Shown piece by piece: positions 8,874 to 18,997 of a DNA stretch of 64,000 bases (its first letter is position 1; each line of letters starts with the position of its first letter). Made by a program: the position numbers and the translations under genes. The DNA comes from Bradyrhizobium sp. CCBAU 051011 (GTDB lineage: Bacteria; Pseudomonadota; Alphaproteobacteria; Rhizobiales; Xanthobacteraceae): assembly GCF_009930815.1 (NCBI RefSeq), contig NZ_CP022222.1, forward strand, positions 7,854,501-7,918,500, given 5' to 3'. A model generated the notes under the pieces. It was given only the letters and a program-made list of their open reading frames with translations, did no database searches and was not told the DNA's origin.

Positions 8874-8956
8874 CTACAACCCAAATCAATTGTCAGCCGT
8901 GGCGTTTCGCGGAAGGTGATGGGTATCGCTTCGCTCCACCCATCCTACGATCCTGC

Positions 8957-10342
8957 CTACTCCGCCGCCTGCCGCACATACCGCGCCGTCGGCGTGCGCA
9001 TCGTCACCAGCTCTTCCGCGGCGGTCGGATGCAGGGCAATCGTTGCGTCGAAATCGGCTTTGGTCGCCTTCATCTTCACCGCGATCGCGACCGCCTGCAC
9101 GATTTCGGCGGCGGTGTCGCCGACGATGTGACAGCCGAGCACGCGGTCGGTGGTGCCGTCGACCACAAGCTTCATCAGCACGCGGGTGTCGCGGCCGGAC
9201 ATCGTCGCCTTGATCGGACGAAAATCGGCCTTGTAGATGTCGACATGGCTCACCTGCGCACGCGCCTGCGCTTCGGTCAGGCCAACGGTGCCGACTTCGG
9301 GCTGCGAAAACACGGCCGTCGGAATGGTGGCGTGATCGACTGCTAGCTGCCGCTTGCCAAACACGGTGTCGGCGAAGGCATGGCCCTCGCGAATCGCGAC
9401 CGGCGTCAGATTGAGGCGATGGGTGACGTCGCCGATCGCATAGATGTTGTCGACCGAGGTCTTCGACCACTCATCGACGGCAATGCCGCCATTCGCAGGA
9501 TTGATGGCGACGCCGGCCTTTTCCAGCCCGAGATTGGCGACGTTCGGGTGGCGGCCGATCGCGAACATCACCTTCTCCGAAGCGATGCTCGATCCGCTGG
9601 ATAGATGCGTGGTGTATTCCTTGCCGTGCTTCTCCACCTTGTCGATGGTGCAGCCGGTGATGATGGTGATGCCCTGCTTCTCCATCTCGGCGCGCACGTG
9701 CTTGCGGACGTCCTCGTCAAAGCCGCGCAAAATGTTGTCGCCGCGGTAGACCACGGTCACATCGGAGCCGAAGCCGGCAAAGATGCCGGCGAATTCCAGC
9801 GCGATATAGCCGCCGCCCTGGATCACGATGCGCTTCGGCAGTTCGGTCAGATGAAACGCCTCGTTGGAGGAAATCACGTGTTCGATGCCGGGGATCTCGC
9901 GGCCGTGGTTCGGCGCGCCGCCGGTCGCGATCAGGATATATTTTGCGGTGACCGTTTCGCCGGTCATCAGTCGCAGCGTGTGGGCGTCTTCCAGCACCGC
10001 GCGGGTTTTCGCAATTCGCGCGCCTGATTTCTCGACATTGGCGGCGTAGATGCCCTCGAGGCGGGCGATCTCCTTGTCCTTGTTGGCGACCAGCGTCGAC
10101 CAGTCGAAGGAGATTTCCGGGATGGACCAGCCGAAACCGGCGGCGTCCTCGATTTCGTGGCGGACGTGCGAGCCGAGCACGAACAGTTTTTTGGGCACGC
10201 AGCCGCGGATCACGCAGGTGCCGCCCATCCGGTATTCTTCGGCGACCATGACCTTGGCGCCGTAGCCGGCAGCGATTCGGGCGGCGCGCACGCCACCCGA
10301 GCCACCACCGATGACGAACAGATCGACGTCGAACTTAGCCAT
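8957..10342 (-). CDS. gor: Glutathione-disulfide reductase
   Basis: A 461-residue FAD-dependent pyridine nucleotide-disulfide oxidoreductase that keeps cytosolic glutathione reduced with NADPH. The FAD-binding GGGSGGVRAAR motif near residue 12 is followed by the redox-active GGTCVIRGCVPKK disulfide and the NADPH-binding Rossmann segment GGGYIALEFAGIFAGFG. The second FAD motif is NIYAIGDV. The C-terminal dimerisation domain carries the catalytic ALHPTAAEE. The length and motifs fit glutathione reductase rather than dihydrolipoamide dehydrogenase. It is followed on the same strand by a DUF2059 gene and rpiA, a common neighbourhood in Bradyrhizobium. Confidence 0.94.
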   Translation of the reverse strand: MAKFDVDLFVIGGGSGGVRAARIAAGYGAKVMVAEEYRMGGTCVIRGCVPKKLFVLGSHVRHEIEDAAGFGWSIPEISFDWSTLVANKDKEIARLEGIYAANVEKSGARIAKTRAVLEDAHTLRLMTGETVTAKYILIATGGAPNHGREIPGIEHVISSNEAFHLTELPKRIVIQGGGYIALEFAGIFAGFGSDVTVVYRGDNILRGFDEDVRKHVRAEMEKQGITIITGCTIDKVEKHGKEYTTHLSSGSSIASEKVMFAIGRHPNVANLGLEKAGVAINPANGGIAVDEWSKTSVDNIYAIGDVTHRLNLTPVAIREGHAFADTVFGKRQLAVDHATIPTAVFSQPEVGTVGLTEAQARAQVSHVDIYKADFRPIKATMSGRDTRVLMKLVVDGTTDRVLGCHIVGDTAAEIVQAVAIAVKMKATKADFDATIALHPTAAEELVTMRTPTARYVRQAAE

Positions 10343-10375
10343 CTCAACCCCGCCCGAAGTCGCTTCTGGTTTGGA

Positions 10376-10921
10376 TCAGATATCCTTGCCGCGCTTCTTC
10401 ATCTCGGCGCGGAACTGGCCGTTGATCGTTTCGGCAAAGGCCTGGGCCCACTGGTTCATGTAGGACATGCTGAACTGGATCGCACGGGGCTCGCTCGCAA
10501 GCAGCTTCTGGCCGAGCGGCGACTTGTAGAAGGTGACGAGGTCCTTCAGCTCCTGCTCGGTGAACTCGTTGGCGTAGACCTGCGCCATGCCCTCGCCGAT
10601 TTCCTTCTCACGGCCGGCGAGATTCTTGGCCACGATCACGGCGACCTCGTTGAGGTCCTTCTGGTAGTTCAGATTGCTCTGCAACAGCACGTTCTTGGTC
10701 TGCTCGACGAGATTGGGAACGGCGTTGGCGTACATCGCCGCCGCGTTCTTCATCGTCAGGATTTCCTTGGCGGCAGCGATCGCCGCCGGCGAACCAGGCT
10801 TGAGTTGCGTGGCCGCAGGCGCCGCAGGGGCGTTCTTCTGCTGCGCGCTGGCCGGAACGGCGGTCAGGGCCAGCCCCACTGCAAGGCCGGTCGCCGACAT
10901 AATCCGTGAAAGGCTCTTCAT
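10376..10921 (-). CDS. DUF2059 exported protein
   Basis: A 181-residue protein with a signal peptide ending ALTAVPASAQ, a short Ala/Pro-rich linker and a helical DUF2059 domain. The family signature is the VYANEFTEQELKDLVTFYKSPLGQKLL segment, quoted here only by its core ELKDLVTFYKSPLGQK. The protein should be periplasmic. The family has no established biochemical role. AGGAGA precedes the ATG at 10921. It lies between rpiA and gor on the same strand with short gaps (24 and 33 bp), so one transcript is likely. Confidence 0.85.
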   Translation of the reverse strand: MKSLSRIMSATGLAVGLALTAVPASAQQKNAPAAPAATQLKPGSPAAIAAAKEILTMKNAAAMYANAVPNLVEQTKNVLLQSNLNYQKDLNEVAVIVAKNLAGREKEIGEGMAQVYANEFTEQELKDLVTFYKSPLGQKLLASEPRAIQFSMSYMNQWAQAFAETINGQFRAEMKKRGKDI

Positions 10922-10945
10922 TCCAATTCTCCTCGATTTCCGGCG

Positions 10946-11644
10946 TTACCGCCGCTCAACTACGCGAATTCCCTGGGCACCTGCCAGGACGGCGATGCTG
11001 GCCAGGCCAATGAACAACCCATGTTCGACGACACCCGGGATCGGACTCAACAGGCCCGCCAGACGCGGCGCATCCGCAATGCGCCCGAGATGGGCATCGA
11101 CAATCCAGTGGCCGCCATCGGTGACAAAAACGTGGCCGTCCTTGCCCTTGCGGAGCCCCATTTGCCCGGAAACGCCGCTTTGGGCAAATGCGGCCGCCAT
11201 GGCCCGCTGGGTTGCGGCCAGCCCGAACGGGATCACCTCGACAGGTAGAGGGAAACGGCCGAGGACATCGACCCATTTGGTATCGTCGGCAATCACGATC
11301 ATGCGATTCGAGGCCGCCGCCACGATCTTCTCCCGCAGCAGCGCGCCACCGCCGCCCTTGATCAGGTTGAGGGCGCCATCGAGCTCGTCGGCGCCGTCGA
11401 CGGTGAGATCGAGCCGGTCGACTTCGTCGAGCGTGGTCAGGGGAATTTTGCAGGCTTCGGCCTGGGCGCGGGTTGCTTCCGAGGTCGGCACGCCGACCAC
11501 GCGCAACCCACCGGCCACGCGCTGACCGAGCAACTCGACAAAATGCTTGGCGGTCGAGCCGGTGCCGAGCCCGAGCTTCATGCCGTCCTGCACATGCTCC
11601 AGCGCCTGCGCCGCCGCCTGCCGCTTAAGTCCATCCATATCCAC
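10946..11644 (-). CDS. rpiA: Ribose-5-phosphate isomerase A
   Basis: A 232-residue isomerase converting ribose 5-phosphate and ribulose 5-phosphate in the pentose phosphate pathway. It shows the RpiA signatures [34 protein letters not shown] and [13 protein letters not shown] chose the GTG at 11644 (GGAG ten bases upstream), which gives the usual two extra residues before MDGLKRQ. The ATG at 11638 is the alternative. A longer in-frame extension upstream would overlap the SDR gene and is not credible. It is likely first in a transcript with the DUF2059 gene and gor. Confidence 0.93.
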   Translation of the reverse strand: MDMDGLKRQAAAQALEHVQDGMKLGLGTGSTAKHFVELLGQRVAGGLRVVGVPTSEATRAQAEACKIPLTTLDEVDRLDLTVDGADELDGALNLIKGGGGALLREKIVAAASNRMIVIADDTKWVDVLGRFPLPVEVIPFGLAATQRAMAAAFAQSGVSGQMGLRKGKDGHVFVTDGGHWIVDAHLGRIADAPRLAGLLSPIPGVVEHGLFIGLASIAVLAGAQGIRVVERR

Positions 11645-11741
11645 GCTGACGATGCTCCCAGGAATCCCGCCGATCCGCGGGCGCATGTCTAGCGTCGTTT
11701 TAACGGCAGGAACAGCGCCCAAAAGTCGTGCGAGAGAACGA

Positions 11742-12578
11742 TTATGGGGGTGAAACCCGATCCATTGCGGCCAAAATGGCGGCGAAACGCGGCTCGACCT
11801 CGGCCCGCATGCCGGGATGGGTAAAAATGTAGAGTTCATCGTGGCGGATCGCGGCGAGCACCCGCGCGGCAACCGCGTCGGGCTCAATTCCGGCGTCGAT
11901 ATTCCGGGCAAGCTCGGCGACCAAGGCCGCAGCGGGGCTGGCGGGATCGAGCGGCTTCGTCGGCCCGTAGCGCGCGGGCCGGTTGCGCCCGCTCTCGCCG
12001 ATGCGGGTACGCACATAGTTTGGGCACAATACGCTGACGCCGATGCCGTGCGGCTTGAGCTGAAGGCTCAACCCTTCCGACATGCTGACAACGGCAAATT
12101 TGCTGGCGCCGTAGGCGCTAAATCCAAGTCCGGCCAACATCCCCGCCATCGAGGCAGTGTTGACGATATGGCCGCCTTCGCCATGCGCGCGGATATGCGG
12201 CAGAAAGCTCTTGATGCCGTGAAGCACGCCCATCAGGTTGACGTCGATCACCCAGCGCCAACTGTCGAGCGAGATATGGTCGATGCCGCCGCCCGCGGCG
12301 ACGCCGGCATTGTTGCAGACCACGTGCACCTTGCCGAAGGCGTCGAATGCGGCCTGGGCGGCGCGCTCGACGCTTTCCGCGTCGGCAACGTCGCAGATGA
12401 TGCCGCTGACATCGGGCGAGATTTCCCGCAGGTTGGTGACGGCGGCCTGCAGCGCATCCGCCTCGATATCGGCCAGCATCACTTTCATGCCGGCCTGCGC
12501 GAACGCGCGGCCGAGCGCCAAACCGATTCCACCAGCCCCACCGGTCACAAAGGCGGTCTTGCCCACAAGCTCGCGCAT
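11742..12578 (-). CDS. SDR family NAD(P)-dependent oxidoreductase
   Basis: A 278-residue classical short-chain dehydrogenase. The cofactor-binding [15 protein letters not shown] is near the N-terminus, with [10 protein letters not shown] as the structural motif, the catalytic serine in NTASMAGML and YGASK as the active-site tyrosine/lysine. The acidic residue at the end of the second strand (LADIEADAL) favours NAD. The substrate is unknown. GGAGG lies a few bases before the ATG at 12578. It is divergent from gph and about 100 bp upstream of rpiA. Confidence 0.88.
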   Translation of the reverse strand: MRELVGKTAFVTGGAGGIGLALGRAFAQAGMKVMLADIEADALQAAVTNLREISPDVSGIICDVADAESVERAAQAAFDAFGKVHVVCNNAGVAAGGGIDHISLDSWRWVIDVNLMGVLHGIKSFLPHIRAHGEGGHIVNTASMAGMLAGLGFSAYGASKFAVVSMSEGLSLQLKPHGIGVSVLCPNYVRTRIGESGRNRPARYGPTKPLDPASPAAALVAELARNIDAGIEPDAVAARVLAAIRHDELYIFTHPGMRAEVEPRFAAILAAMDRVSPP

Positions 12579-12642
12579 GTCGTCCTCCCGGATTTCAAGT
12601 TCCCTACTTGCATGACGCGACGCCTGCCGCTAGCGAATTCCG

Positions 12643-13329
12643 ATGACCTTTCCTCGCACCGTTGTCTTCGACCTCGACGGCACCCTCGTCGATACCGCCC
12701 CCGACCTGATTGCCGCGCTCAATTTCGTGCTCGCGCGCGAAGGCCTGACGCCCGTTCCCGTGAAAACGGCGCGCAACATGATCGGCGCCGGCGCACGCAA
12801 GCTGATCGAGCGCGCGCTCGAAGCGGAAGGCCGCATCATGGGCGTCGAGGACATCAACCGGCTGACCAAGGATTTCATCGATTATTACGGCGCCCACATC
12901 GCCGACGCCTCGCGCCCTTTCGAGGGGCTGGAAGCCGCGCTCGACGACCTCGCGGCGCAGGGGTGCCGCTTTGCGGTGTGCACCAACAAGCTGGAATGGC
13001 TGTCGAAGCGGCTGCTCGACGAATTGGGCCTGAGCGGACGGTTTGCCGCGATCTGCGGCGCCGATACGTTCGGTGTCTCCAAGCCGGATCCCATCATCCT
13101 GCAGCAGACGGTGGCGCGGGCCGGCGGCGATATCGGCGCGACCGTCATGGTGGGCGATGCCGGGCCTGACGTCGGCGTCGCGAGGCGAGCCGGCGTTCCC
13201 GTGATCGGGGTCGAATTCGGCTACACCGATGTACCGATCGCCGAGTTCAAGCCCGACCGGCTGATCGGGCATATGCGTGAGCTGCCGGCCGCGGTGGACG
13301 GGCTGAGCAAGGCCGTGTCGCAGGTGTAA
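12643..13329 (+). CDS. gph: Phosphoglycolate phosphatase (HAD superfamily)
   Basis: A 228-residue HAD hydrolase. The nucleophile motif is VVFDLDGTLVDTAPDL at the N-terminus. Motif II is in CTNKLEW, the lysine motif in GVSKPDP and motif IV in MVGDAGPD. The length, cap domain and alphaproteobacterial gene type fit phosphoglycolate phosphatase, which removes 2-phosphoglycolate formed by DNA repair or photorespiration. Related HAD phosphatases cannot be wholly excluded. The ribosome site before the ATG is weak. Confidence 0.85.
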   Translation: MTFPRTVVFDLDGTLVDTAPDLIAALNFVLAREGLTPVPVKTARNMIGAGARKLIERALEAEGRIMGVEDINRLTKDFIDYYGAHIADASRPFEGLEAALDDLAAQGCRFAVCTNKLEWLSKRLLDELGLSGRFAAICGADTFGVSKPDPIILQQTVARAGGDIGATVMVGDAGPDVGVARRAGVPVIGVEFGYTDVPIAEFKPDRLIGHMRELPAAVDGLSKAVSQV

Positions 13330-13513
13330 CCAGCTGATTTCACTGCAGTTATCCGGCGATCCGCAGCCCCAGCGATTCGTCTCGCCCGCCGACCCCTGCC
13401 CCGGCGCAACCCGCGCGCTGAGGCGCATTGTCGGCGCCTTACAAGCTGCCTAGATTATGCTAGCGAAGCAGCAGGCCAAGCTTCTTTAGAGGCTCCTTTA
13501 CAAGGCAGTTTGA

Positions 13514-14542
13514 ATGAACGGCTCCCCGTCACCCGATCAGCTGATGCGCCCGATGGTCGATCCGTTCGGCCGGACCATCCGGTATCTGCGCGTGTCGGTG
13601 ACGGATCGCTGCGACCTGCGCTGCTTCTACTGCATGTCCGAGGACATGACGTTCCTGCCGAAAAAGGACTTGCTGACGCTGGAGGAACTCGACCGGCTGT
13701 GCTCGGCCTTCATCGCCAAGGGCGTGCGCAAGATCCGCCTCACGGGCGGCGAGCCGCTGGTCCGGCGCAACGTCATGACGCTGGTGCGCTCGTTGTCGCG
13801 GCATCTTGGCACTGGCGCGCTCGATGAGCTGACGCTGACCACCAACGGCTCGCAACTGGCGCGTTTCGCGACCGAATTGCGCGACTGCGGCATCCGCCGC
13901 GTCAACGTCTCGCTCGACACGCTCGATGCGCAGAAGTTCCGCGCCATCACCCGCTGGGGCGATATCGACCAGGTCCTGGCCGGCATCGAGGCCGCGCGCG
14001 ACGCGGGGCTTGCGGTCAAGATCAACGCGGTGGCGCTGAAGAACATGAACGAGGAGGAAATTCCCTCGCTGATGGAATGGGCGCACGGCAAGGGCATGGC
14101 GCTGACGCTGATCGAGGTCATGCCGATGGGCGAGATCGGCGAAGGCCGCATCGACCAATATGTACCGCTGTCATTGTTGCGCGCGCGGCTGGCCCAGCAC
14201 TACACGCTCACCGACCTCGACGAAAATACCGGCGGCCCTGCCCGCTATGTCCGCGTCACCGAGACCAGCGGCAAGCTCGGCTTCATCACGCCGATGACCC
14301 ATAATTTCTGCGAGTCCTGTAACCGGGTACGGATCACCTGCACCGGCACGCTGCACACCTGCCTCGGCCACGAGGATGCCTCCGATTTGCGCAAGCCGTT
14401 GCGGGCATCGCCTGACGACGAGTTGCTGTCGGCCGCGATCGATCGCGCCATCGGGCTGAAGCCGAAGGGCCATGACTTCATCATCGACCGCCGGCATAAC
14501 CGCCCGAGCGTCTCGCGCCACATGAGCGTGACCGGCGGCTAG
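13514..14542 (+). CDS. moaA: GTP 3',8-cyclase MoaA (molybdenum cofactor synthesis)
   Basis: A 342-residue radical SAM enzyme catalysing the first step of molybdopterin synthesis. The N-terminal 4Fe-4S cluster motif is in [13 protein letters not shown], the SAM-binding glycine motif is LTGGEPL, and the C-terminal second cluster uses [18 protein letters not shown]. The chain ends in Gly-Gly, as required for activity in MoaA. It stands alone here; the 184 bp upstream carry a weak ribosome site and no recognised riboswitch. Confidence 0.95.
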   Translation: MNGSPSPDQLMRPMVDPFGRTIRYLRVSVTDRCDLRCFYCMSEDMTFLPKKDLLTLEELDRLCSAFIAKGVRKIRLTGGEPLVRRNVMTLVRSLSRHLGTGALDELTLTTNGSQLARFATELRDCGIRRVNVSLDTLDAQKFRAITRWGDIDQVLAGIEAARDAGLAVKINAVALKNMNEEEIPSLMEWAHGKGMALTLIEVMPMGEIGEGRIDQYVPLSLLRARLAQHYTLTDLDENTGGPARYVRVTETSGKLGFITPMTHNFCESCNRVRITCTGTLHTCLGHEDASDLRKPLRASPDDELLSAAIDRAIGLKPKGHDFIIDRRHNRPSVSRHMSVTGG

Positions 14543-14922
14543 TCCGCCGGCCAACTTATCACCCGTAAAAACGCGGATTTATCAGGCCAACCAATCAATT
14601 GGTTGCCGCGTCAATTTGTCCATTTTCCGATTGACGCCGCCGCAGCGCGCTGAAATGGTGCGGCTGCTTTCACGCCAGCACGGCCGGAACAAGGCCGCTG
14701 CATCCTTTTGGTTGCAGACAAGACGGCGGTAGCGCGAGACGGGGGAGGAGTTATCGTTGCAATCGCATCTGCGAATGAGCTGCGGGCTCGCGCGTTTTTC
14801 GCGCGGGAGCGAACCTGCGCGCCGGTTACGCGGCGGCAGCTCCGGTCGTCGGGCGCGCGATGGCAATGCAATATCAATGAAGACATCCGGCACGCCTCGA
14901 TGACGTGTCCGAGGAGAGCGTA
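14543..14922. promoter_or_regulatory. Intergenic region before the TRAP genes, with an 18-bp inverted repeat
   Basis: The only distinct element is a perfect inverted repeat at 14588-14605 (CAACCAA-TCAA-TTGGTTG, 7-bp arms), close behind the moaA stop. It could be an operator or a weak terminator. The rest probably contains the promoter for the dctQM genes, but no convincing -35/-10 pair was picked. No gene is supported. Confidence 0.35.
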
Positions 14923-15462
14923 ATGCGCCCATTGTTGGCCCTGAGTAATTCAATCGATTGGCTCAATGACAAACTAGGCGGCGTCTGCAACTGGCTCGTG
15001 CTTGCGGCCTGCGTCGTGAGCGCCGCCAACGCGATGATCCGCTACGCGTTCGGCTACTCGTCCAACGCCTGGCTCGAATTGCAGTGGTACATGTTCGCCA
15101 TCTTCGTGATGTTCGGCGCCTCGCATACGTTCAAGAAGAACGAGCATGTCCGGGTTGAAATCCTGTACCTGATGCTGTCCGAGCGTGGCCAGCTCAAGCT
15201 CGATCTGATCGGCACCCTGTTCTTCCTGATCCCGTCCTGCCTGCTGCTCAGCTATCTGTCCTGGCCGTTCTTCATGCAGGCCTACGCGGTCGGCGAGACC
15301 TCGAGCAATGCCGGCGGCCTGCTTCGCTGGCCGATCAAGCTCGTCGTTCCCGTGGGCTTCGTATTCCTGGCGCTGCAAGGCTTCTCCGAGGTGATCAAGC
15401 GCATCGCCGCACTTAAGGGTTATGTCGTGATTGATGCGAAGTACGAGAGGCCGACCCAATGA
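14923..15462 (+). CDS. dctQ: TRAP transporter small permease (DctQ type)
   Basis: A 179-residue inner-membrane protein with four predicted transmembrane helices: about residues 22-42 (NWLVLAACVVSAANAMIRYAF), 55-70, 95-118 and 140-160. It is the small subunit that couples the large permease to a solute-binding protein in sodium-driven TRAP transporters. The ATG at 14923 has GAGGAG six bases upstream and is preferred over one at 14905. Its stop overlaps the dctM start by four bases, so translation is coupled. It resembles the COG4665 (mannitol/chloroaromatic) subgroup. Confidence 0.88.
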   Translation: MRPLLALSNSIDWLNDKLGGVCNWLVLAACVVSAANAMIRYAFGYSSNAWLELQWYMFAIFVMFGASHTFKKNEHVRVEILYLMLSERGQLKLDLIGTLFFLIPSCLLLSYLSWPFFMQAYAVGETSSNAGGLLRWPIKLVVPVGFVFLALQGFSEVIKRIAALKGYVVIDAKYERPTQ

Positions 15463-17060
15463 TCACGCTGGAGATGATGCCGCCGCTGATGTTCGGCGGC
15501 TTGATTCTGGCCATGCTGATCGGCTTCCCGGTGGCCTTCACGCTGGCGGCCCTCGGGCTGTCGTTCGGGTTCCTGTCGATCCATCTCGGCTTTTTCGACA
15601 TGAACTTCCTGCAGGCAATTCCGGGCCGCATTTTCGGCGGCGTGCTTTCCAACGAATTGCTGCTGGCGATTCCGTTCTTCACCTTCATGGGTTCCGTCCT
15701 CGAGCGATGCGGTCTCGCCGAAGACATGCTGGACTCGATGGGCCAGCTGTTCGGCCCGATCCGCGGCGGTCTCGGCTATTCCGTCATCATCGTCGGCTTC
15801 ATCCTCGGTGCGATCACGGGCACGGTGGCGGCGCAGGTCATCGCCATGGCGCTGATCTCGATGCCGGTGATGCTGCGCTATGGTTATAACGTCCGCTACA
15901 TCACCGGCGTGCTGGCTGCATCCGGCACCATCACCCAGTTGGTGCCACCCTCGCTGGTGCTGATCGTGATGGCCGACCAACTCGGCAAATCGGTCGGCGA
16001 CATGTATCTTGGCGCCTGGGGGCCGTCGCTCCTGCAGATCGCGCTGTTCGCCGGCTACACCTTCGTTCTGAGTATCTTCCTGCCCCATCACGTCCCGGCC
16101 GTGCCCAAGGACGCGCTGACGTTGCGAGGCTGGCCGCTCTGGCGCAAATGCCTGATGGGCATCATTCCCTCCGCGGTGCTGATCTTCGTGGTGTTGGGCA
16201 CCATGATGATGGGCCTGGCCACCCCCACGGAAGCCGGCGCGATGGGTGCGATCGGCGCCATCGTGCTCGCCGCTATCCACCACAAGGATCTGAGCAGCAA
16301 GGGACACAAGATGCTGCTCGTCGGCATCGCCGCCACCGGCGTCGCCGTAATCGTCGGAATGTTCCTCGGCGAAGGCAAAGTGCTCAAGCTGACCTTCGCG
16401 GTGCTCTATCTGGCCGTCGTCTGGCTCTGCCTGGAAGCGGTCCGCATTCCGGACCTGCGCGATCTGATCAAGCAGGGCTACCAGTCGACCATGCGCCTCT
16501 CCTGCATGGTGGTGTTCATCCTGATCGGCTCGACCTGCTTCTCGGTGGTGTTCCTCGGCGTCAACGGCGGCGTGTGGCTCGAGCACCATCTGACCTCGAT
16601 CCCCGGCGGCGTCTGGGGCTTCCTGATCTTCATCAACGTCTTCATCTTCTTCCTGGCGTTCTTCCTCGATTTCTTCGAGATCGCCTTCATCATCCTGCCG
16701 ATGGTGGCGCCGATTGCGCAGAAGGTGCTGGCGCCGATCGTGGGTCCCGACGCCGCGCTGATCTGGTTCGGCGTCATGCTCTGCGTCAACATGCAGACCT
16801 CGTTCCTGCACCCGCCGTTTGGTTTCGCGCTGTTCTATCTGCGCGGCGTCGCGCCCAAGGAGGTCAAGAGCTCCGACATCTACTGGGGGGCGATACCCTG
16901 GATCGGCCTACAGGCCATCATGGTGGTGATCGTGGTCGCTTTCCCGATGGTGGTTACCGCCCTGCTTCCAAAGCCGCTCGACGTCGACCTCAGCAAGGTC
17001 AAGATCGAGGTGCCGCAGATCGAACTGCCGCCGCTCGATTTCGGCGGGCCGAAGCAATGA
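15459..17060 (+). CDS. dctM: TRAP transporter large permease (DctM type, long form)
   Basis: A 533-residue polytopic permease, about 100 residues longer than classical DctM. It belongs to the long COG4664-like group that works with TakP/FcbT-type binding proteins for alpha-keto or chloroaromatic acids. Features are MMPPLMFGGLILAML at the N-terminus, ASGTITQLVPPSLVL as the conserved re-entrant segment, and the late LHPPFGFALFYLRG motif. The extra length is a charged and hydrophobic insert around residues 280-340. No binding protein gene follows directly; two tandem ones lie 9 kb away at 25939-28283. Confidence 0.9.
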   Translation: MITLEMMPPLMFGGLILAMLIGFPVAFTLAALGLSFGFLSIHLGFFDMNFLQAIPGRIFGGVLSNELLLAIPFFTFMGSVLERCGLAEDMLDSMGQLFGPIRGGLGYSVIIVGFILGAITGTVAAQVIAMALISMPVMLRYGYNVRYITGVLAASGTITQLVPPSLVLIVMADQLGKSVGDMYLGAWGPSLLQIALFAGYTFVLSIFLPHHVPAVPKDALTLRGWPLWRKCLMGIIPSAVLIFVVLGTMMMGLATPTEAGAMGAIGAIVLAAIHHKDLSSKGHKMLLVGIAATGVAVIVGMFLGEGKVLKLTFAVLYLAVVWLCLEAVRIPDLRDLIKQGYQSTMRLSCMVVFILIGSTCFSVVFLGVNGGVWLEHHLTSIPGGVWGFLIFINVFIFFLAFFLDFFEIAFIILPMVAPIAQKVLAPIVGPDAALIWFGVMLCVNMQTSFLHPPFGFALFYLRGVAPKEVKSSDIYWGAIPWIGLQAIMVVIVVAFPMVVTALLPKPLDVDLSKVKIEVPQIELPPLDFGGPKQ

Positions 17061-17295
17061 CCAGGGTGTGACCTCATAAAGCGGTGGGCGGCGACGGACG
17101 TCCGCTTTGGCGCCCACTTAACTCGGACAGCGCACGAGGTTCGAAAAGAGCCAGAAACGGACATCGATACTTGCGGCGAGGTGCCGTGTCACTATGGCAG
17201 CCCTGCCTTGCGAACTCCTTCGATATACAACTGCGAACGCCCTCCGAAGCCAGGATTGTCCTTGCCGATATGGCCAAGGGCGGTGACTCTGGTCG

Positions 17296-17691
17296 TCACC
17301 AGAACTTCCACCACCGTCTCTTCTGCAGCGCGCTCGTATCCACCTGGAAACCGTCGAAGATGCACGAGCTCTCATGCGCTGCGATCATCGCGACGTCGAC
17401 CAGTTCAAGAAAAGCCTCTTTGCTCAGGTGGACAGGAGGGGAGATGATGTGTACCGAGAGCCGTCCGAGAGGATTGTCACTGTTCGCGATCTCGCGTTCC
17501 CAGCGCGGGAAGGCAGCTACAAGAGCGGTCACGTGCGCGTCGCTTTTAGCGAAGAAATAGCATTCGATGCGCCCCGGTGTCCCGTCTCTCACGCCTTGTT
17601 CTTTCAGCGTTGACCACAAAGCCGCGGTAAGCGCACGTTGGCTCTCTAGTTCGCGCGGATCGACGCTTTCAATTCCTCGTAACTCCGTCAT
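17296..17691 (-). CDS. RraB-like (ribonuclease E inhibitor family) small protein
   Basis: A 131-residue protein. The segment WSTLKEQGVRDGTPGRIECYFFAKSD followed by AFPRWEREIANSD matches the general pattern of RraB/DUF695 domains (only the core GTPGRIECYFF is diagnostic to my eye), and the end has CIFDGFQVDTS like the YDGW close of RraB. RraB-type proteins modulate RNase E, but many members have no tested role. The gene sits alone at the start of a low-density region downstream of dctM. Confidence 0.5.
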   Translation of the reverse strand: MTELRGIESVDPRELESQRALTAALWSTLKEQGVRDGTPGRIECYFFAKSDAHVTALVAAFPRWEREIANSDNPLGRLSVHIISPPVHLSKEAFLELVDVAMIAAHESSCIFDGFQVDTSALQKRRWWKFW

Positions 17692-18235
17692 TCAACTACT
17701 ACCATTAGGGAAGGTTTGGCCAACCGAGTGCTGGGGTGCGGCGCGATACGAACACGGATTGCCGTTGAATTTTGTTGAGTATCTGCCAGACGTGCAAATA
17801 TAGTAGTCTGGAGTTTTTTGAAGTTATCCGCAGCGGCGCAACCGACATTTATCCCTTCGCTAAGAAGGTGACTAGACGAAGGCGACTCTCAGCGTAGCGT
17901 TGGCCGCGCAGTTTAGTGAACCTCTAGCCGGTCTGCCGACCTCACCTTTTCGAACTATCATTGTAGGCAAGCGCCATGTGACGGGCGCAGTCGGCATGTC
18001 CGAAGTGAGTCAAACTCAGACCTCGGGGCGTATCCGAGCTAGGTCCGTTCTTCCCCCAACACCAGACATAAGGCGATTGCGGAAGCATTTCGGTTTCGGA
18101 CCAACAGGAGACATTCGCGAAATGAAAGAGGCCGCCAACTGAAGCGGCCTTAGTGGATGGCACCCAATTCCTTGATTGCGAGAGCCTTGGCTCGACGCTC
18201 GTGAGCGCCGGGGACAATCTTCTAGTCCGGCGCTG
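17692..18235. other. Gene-poor stretch with one decayed repeat copy
   Basis: No credible gene. At 17995-18030 there is a degraded copy of the TGTCCGA...GGTCAAACTCGGA repeat seen intact at 23481. A short hairpin (AGGCCGC/GCGGCCT, 18129-18150) lies before the next gene's 3' end and may terminate one of the flanking transcripts. Confidence 0.4.
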
Positions 18236-18502
18236 CTAGTCGCAACGGCGGACCCTGCGGACCGAACCGTCGTCGCGCTCGATCGTGACGGTGCGGCATC
18301 CACCGCGATATCGGCGATCGTATCCGTAGGCGCGATAAGCGGGTCGATCGTAGTCTCGGTAGTAACGCGGCTGCGGGCCCACTCTCACGCCGCCGAGCGG
18401 AGTATCAACGGCAACTTGAGCTGACGCGGGTGCAGTAGAGATCGGCGTGGCGATAGCGAAACCAGCAACCGCCAGTACACCAGCCAGTAACAGAGTTCTC
18501 AT
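18236..18502 (-). CDS. Small exported protein of unknown function
   Basis: An 88-residue protein. Residues 1-28 form a signal peptide (MRTLLLAGVLAVAGFAIATP, cleavage after PASAQ or nearby). The mature part is tyrosine/arginine-rich (YYRDYDRPAYRAYGYDRRY) and ends with CRTVTIERDDGSVRRVRRCD, where two cysteines probably form a disulfide. The ATG at 18502 has AGGAGG eight bases upstream and is preferred over upstream in-frame starts. Proteins of this shape are frequent and uncharacterised in Bradyrhizobium. Confidence 0.75.
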   Translation of the reverse strand: MRTLLLAGVLAVAGFAIATPISTAPASAQVAVDTPLGGVRVGPQPRYYRDYDRPAYRAYGYDRRYRGGCRTVTIERDDGSVRRVRRCD

Positions 18503-18766
18503 ACGAGTTTCCTCCTGAGTTATTGCATGCTTTCCAACATCCCAGGTAGGGCAAGGTTCCTGCGCGAAATTCCATCTAAACGGCAATAGCCTCGACAAAG
18601 GAAAGATATGCGCCAGAGATGGCCACCAGGAACAAGTGGTAATGTTCCTGAATTATGCTCAACGTCTGGAGGACACCGGACACATGCAAGACGGCCTCAG
18701 CGCGTCCCCCGAAGGCGCTGGGGCCGTTTTGCTTCGGCACGAAAGAAGAGCTCCGCCCTTCGGCGA

Positions 18767-18997
18767 CTACTCCGCTTGCCAGGCTGTAATCTGAATAAAA
18801 TAGATCGGTTTTCGAGCCTCGTCAGTCACCTCTAACGCCCATTCTTGATCGGGGCGAAAGATGCCGTCGTCTTTGAATAAGGCCGCGCCAGCGCTGACCG
18901 TGGCGCGTCGCCAAGCGGCTTCATTATCGGGGAGTTCTTCGGCCAAGTCGCCGGCGCTTGGGCTCACGTTGTGCACGTTGAAATAGTACCTTGGCAT
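18767..18997 (-). CDS. DUF6894 family small protein
   Basis: A 76-residue protein starting MPRYYFNVHN and containing DLAEELPDNEAAWRRA and EWALEVTDEARKPIYFI. This is the pattern of the rhizobial DUF6894 family (MPRYYFDVHDG...LPD...A...EWRLEVTDE.G). The function is unknown. The ATG at 18997 starts the conserved part; nine more residues are possible from 19024 but are not family-like. The ribosome site is weak. Confidence 0.75.
   Translation of the reverse strand: MPRYYFNVHNVSPSAGDLAEELPDNEAAWRRATVSAGAALFKDDGIFRPDQEWALEVTDEARKPIYFIQITAWQAE

Noticed and set aside
10946..12016. Longer form of rpiA reaching into the SDR gene
   Set aside because: The extra N-terminal 124 residues overlap the SDR coding region and are not family-like; the GTG at 11644 has a ribosome site.
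15420..16811. 463-codon frame on the minus strand
   Set aside because: It lies wholly antisense to dctM, is rich in His/Asp/Gln/Arg from complementary codons and has no motif; typical GC-rich shadow.
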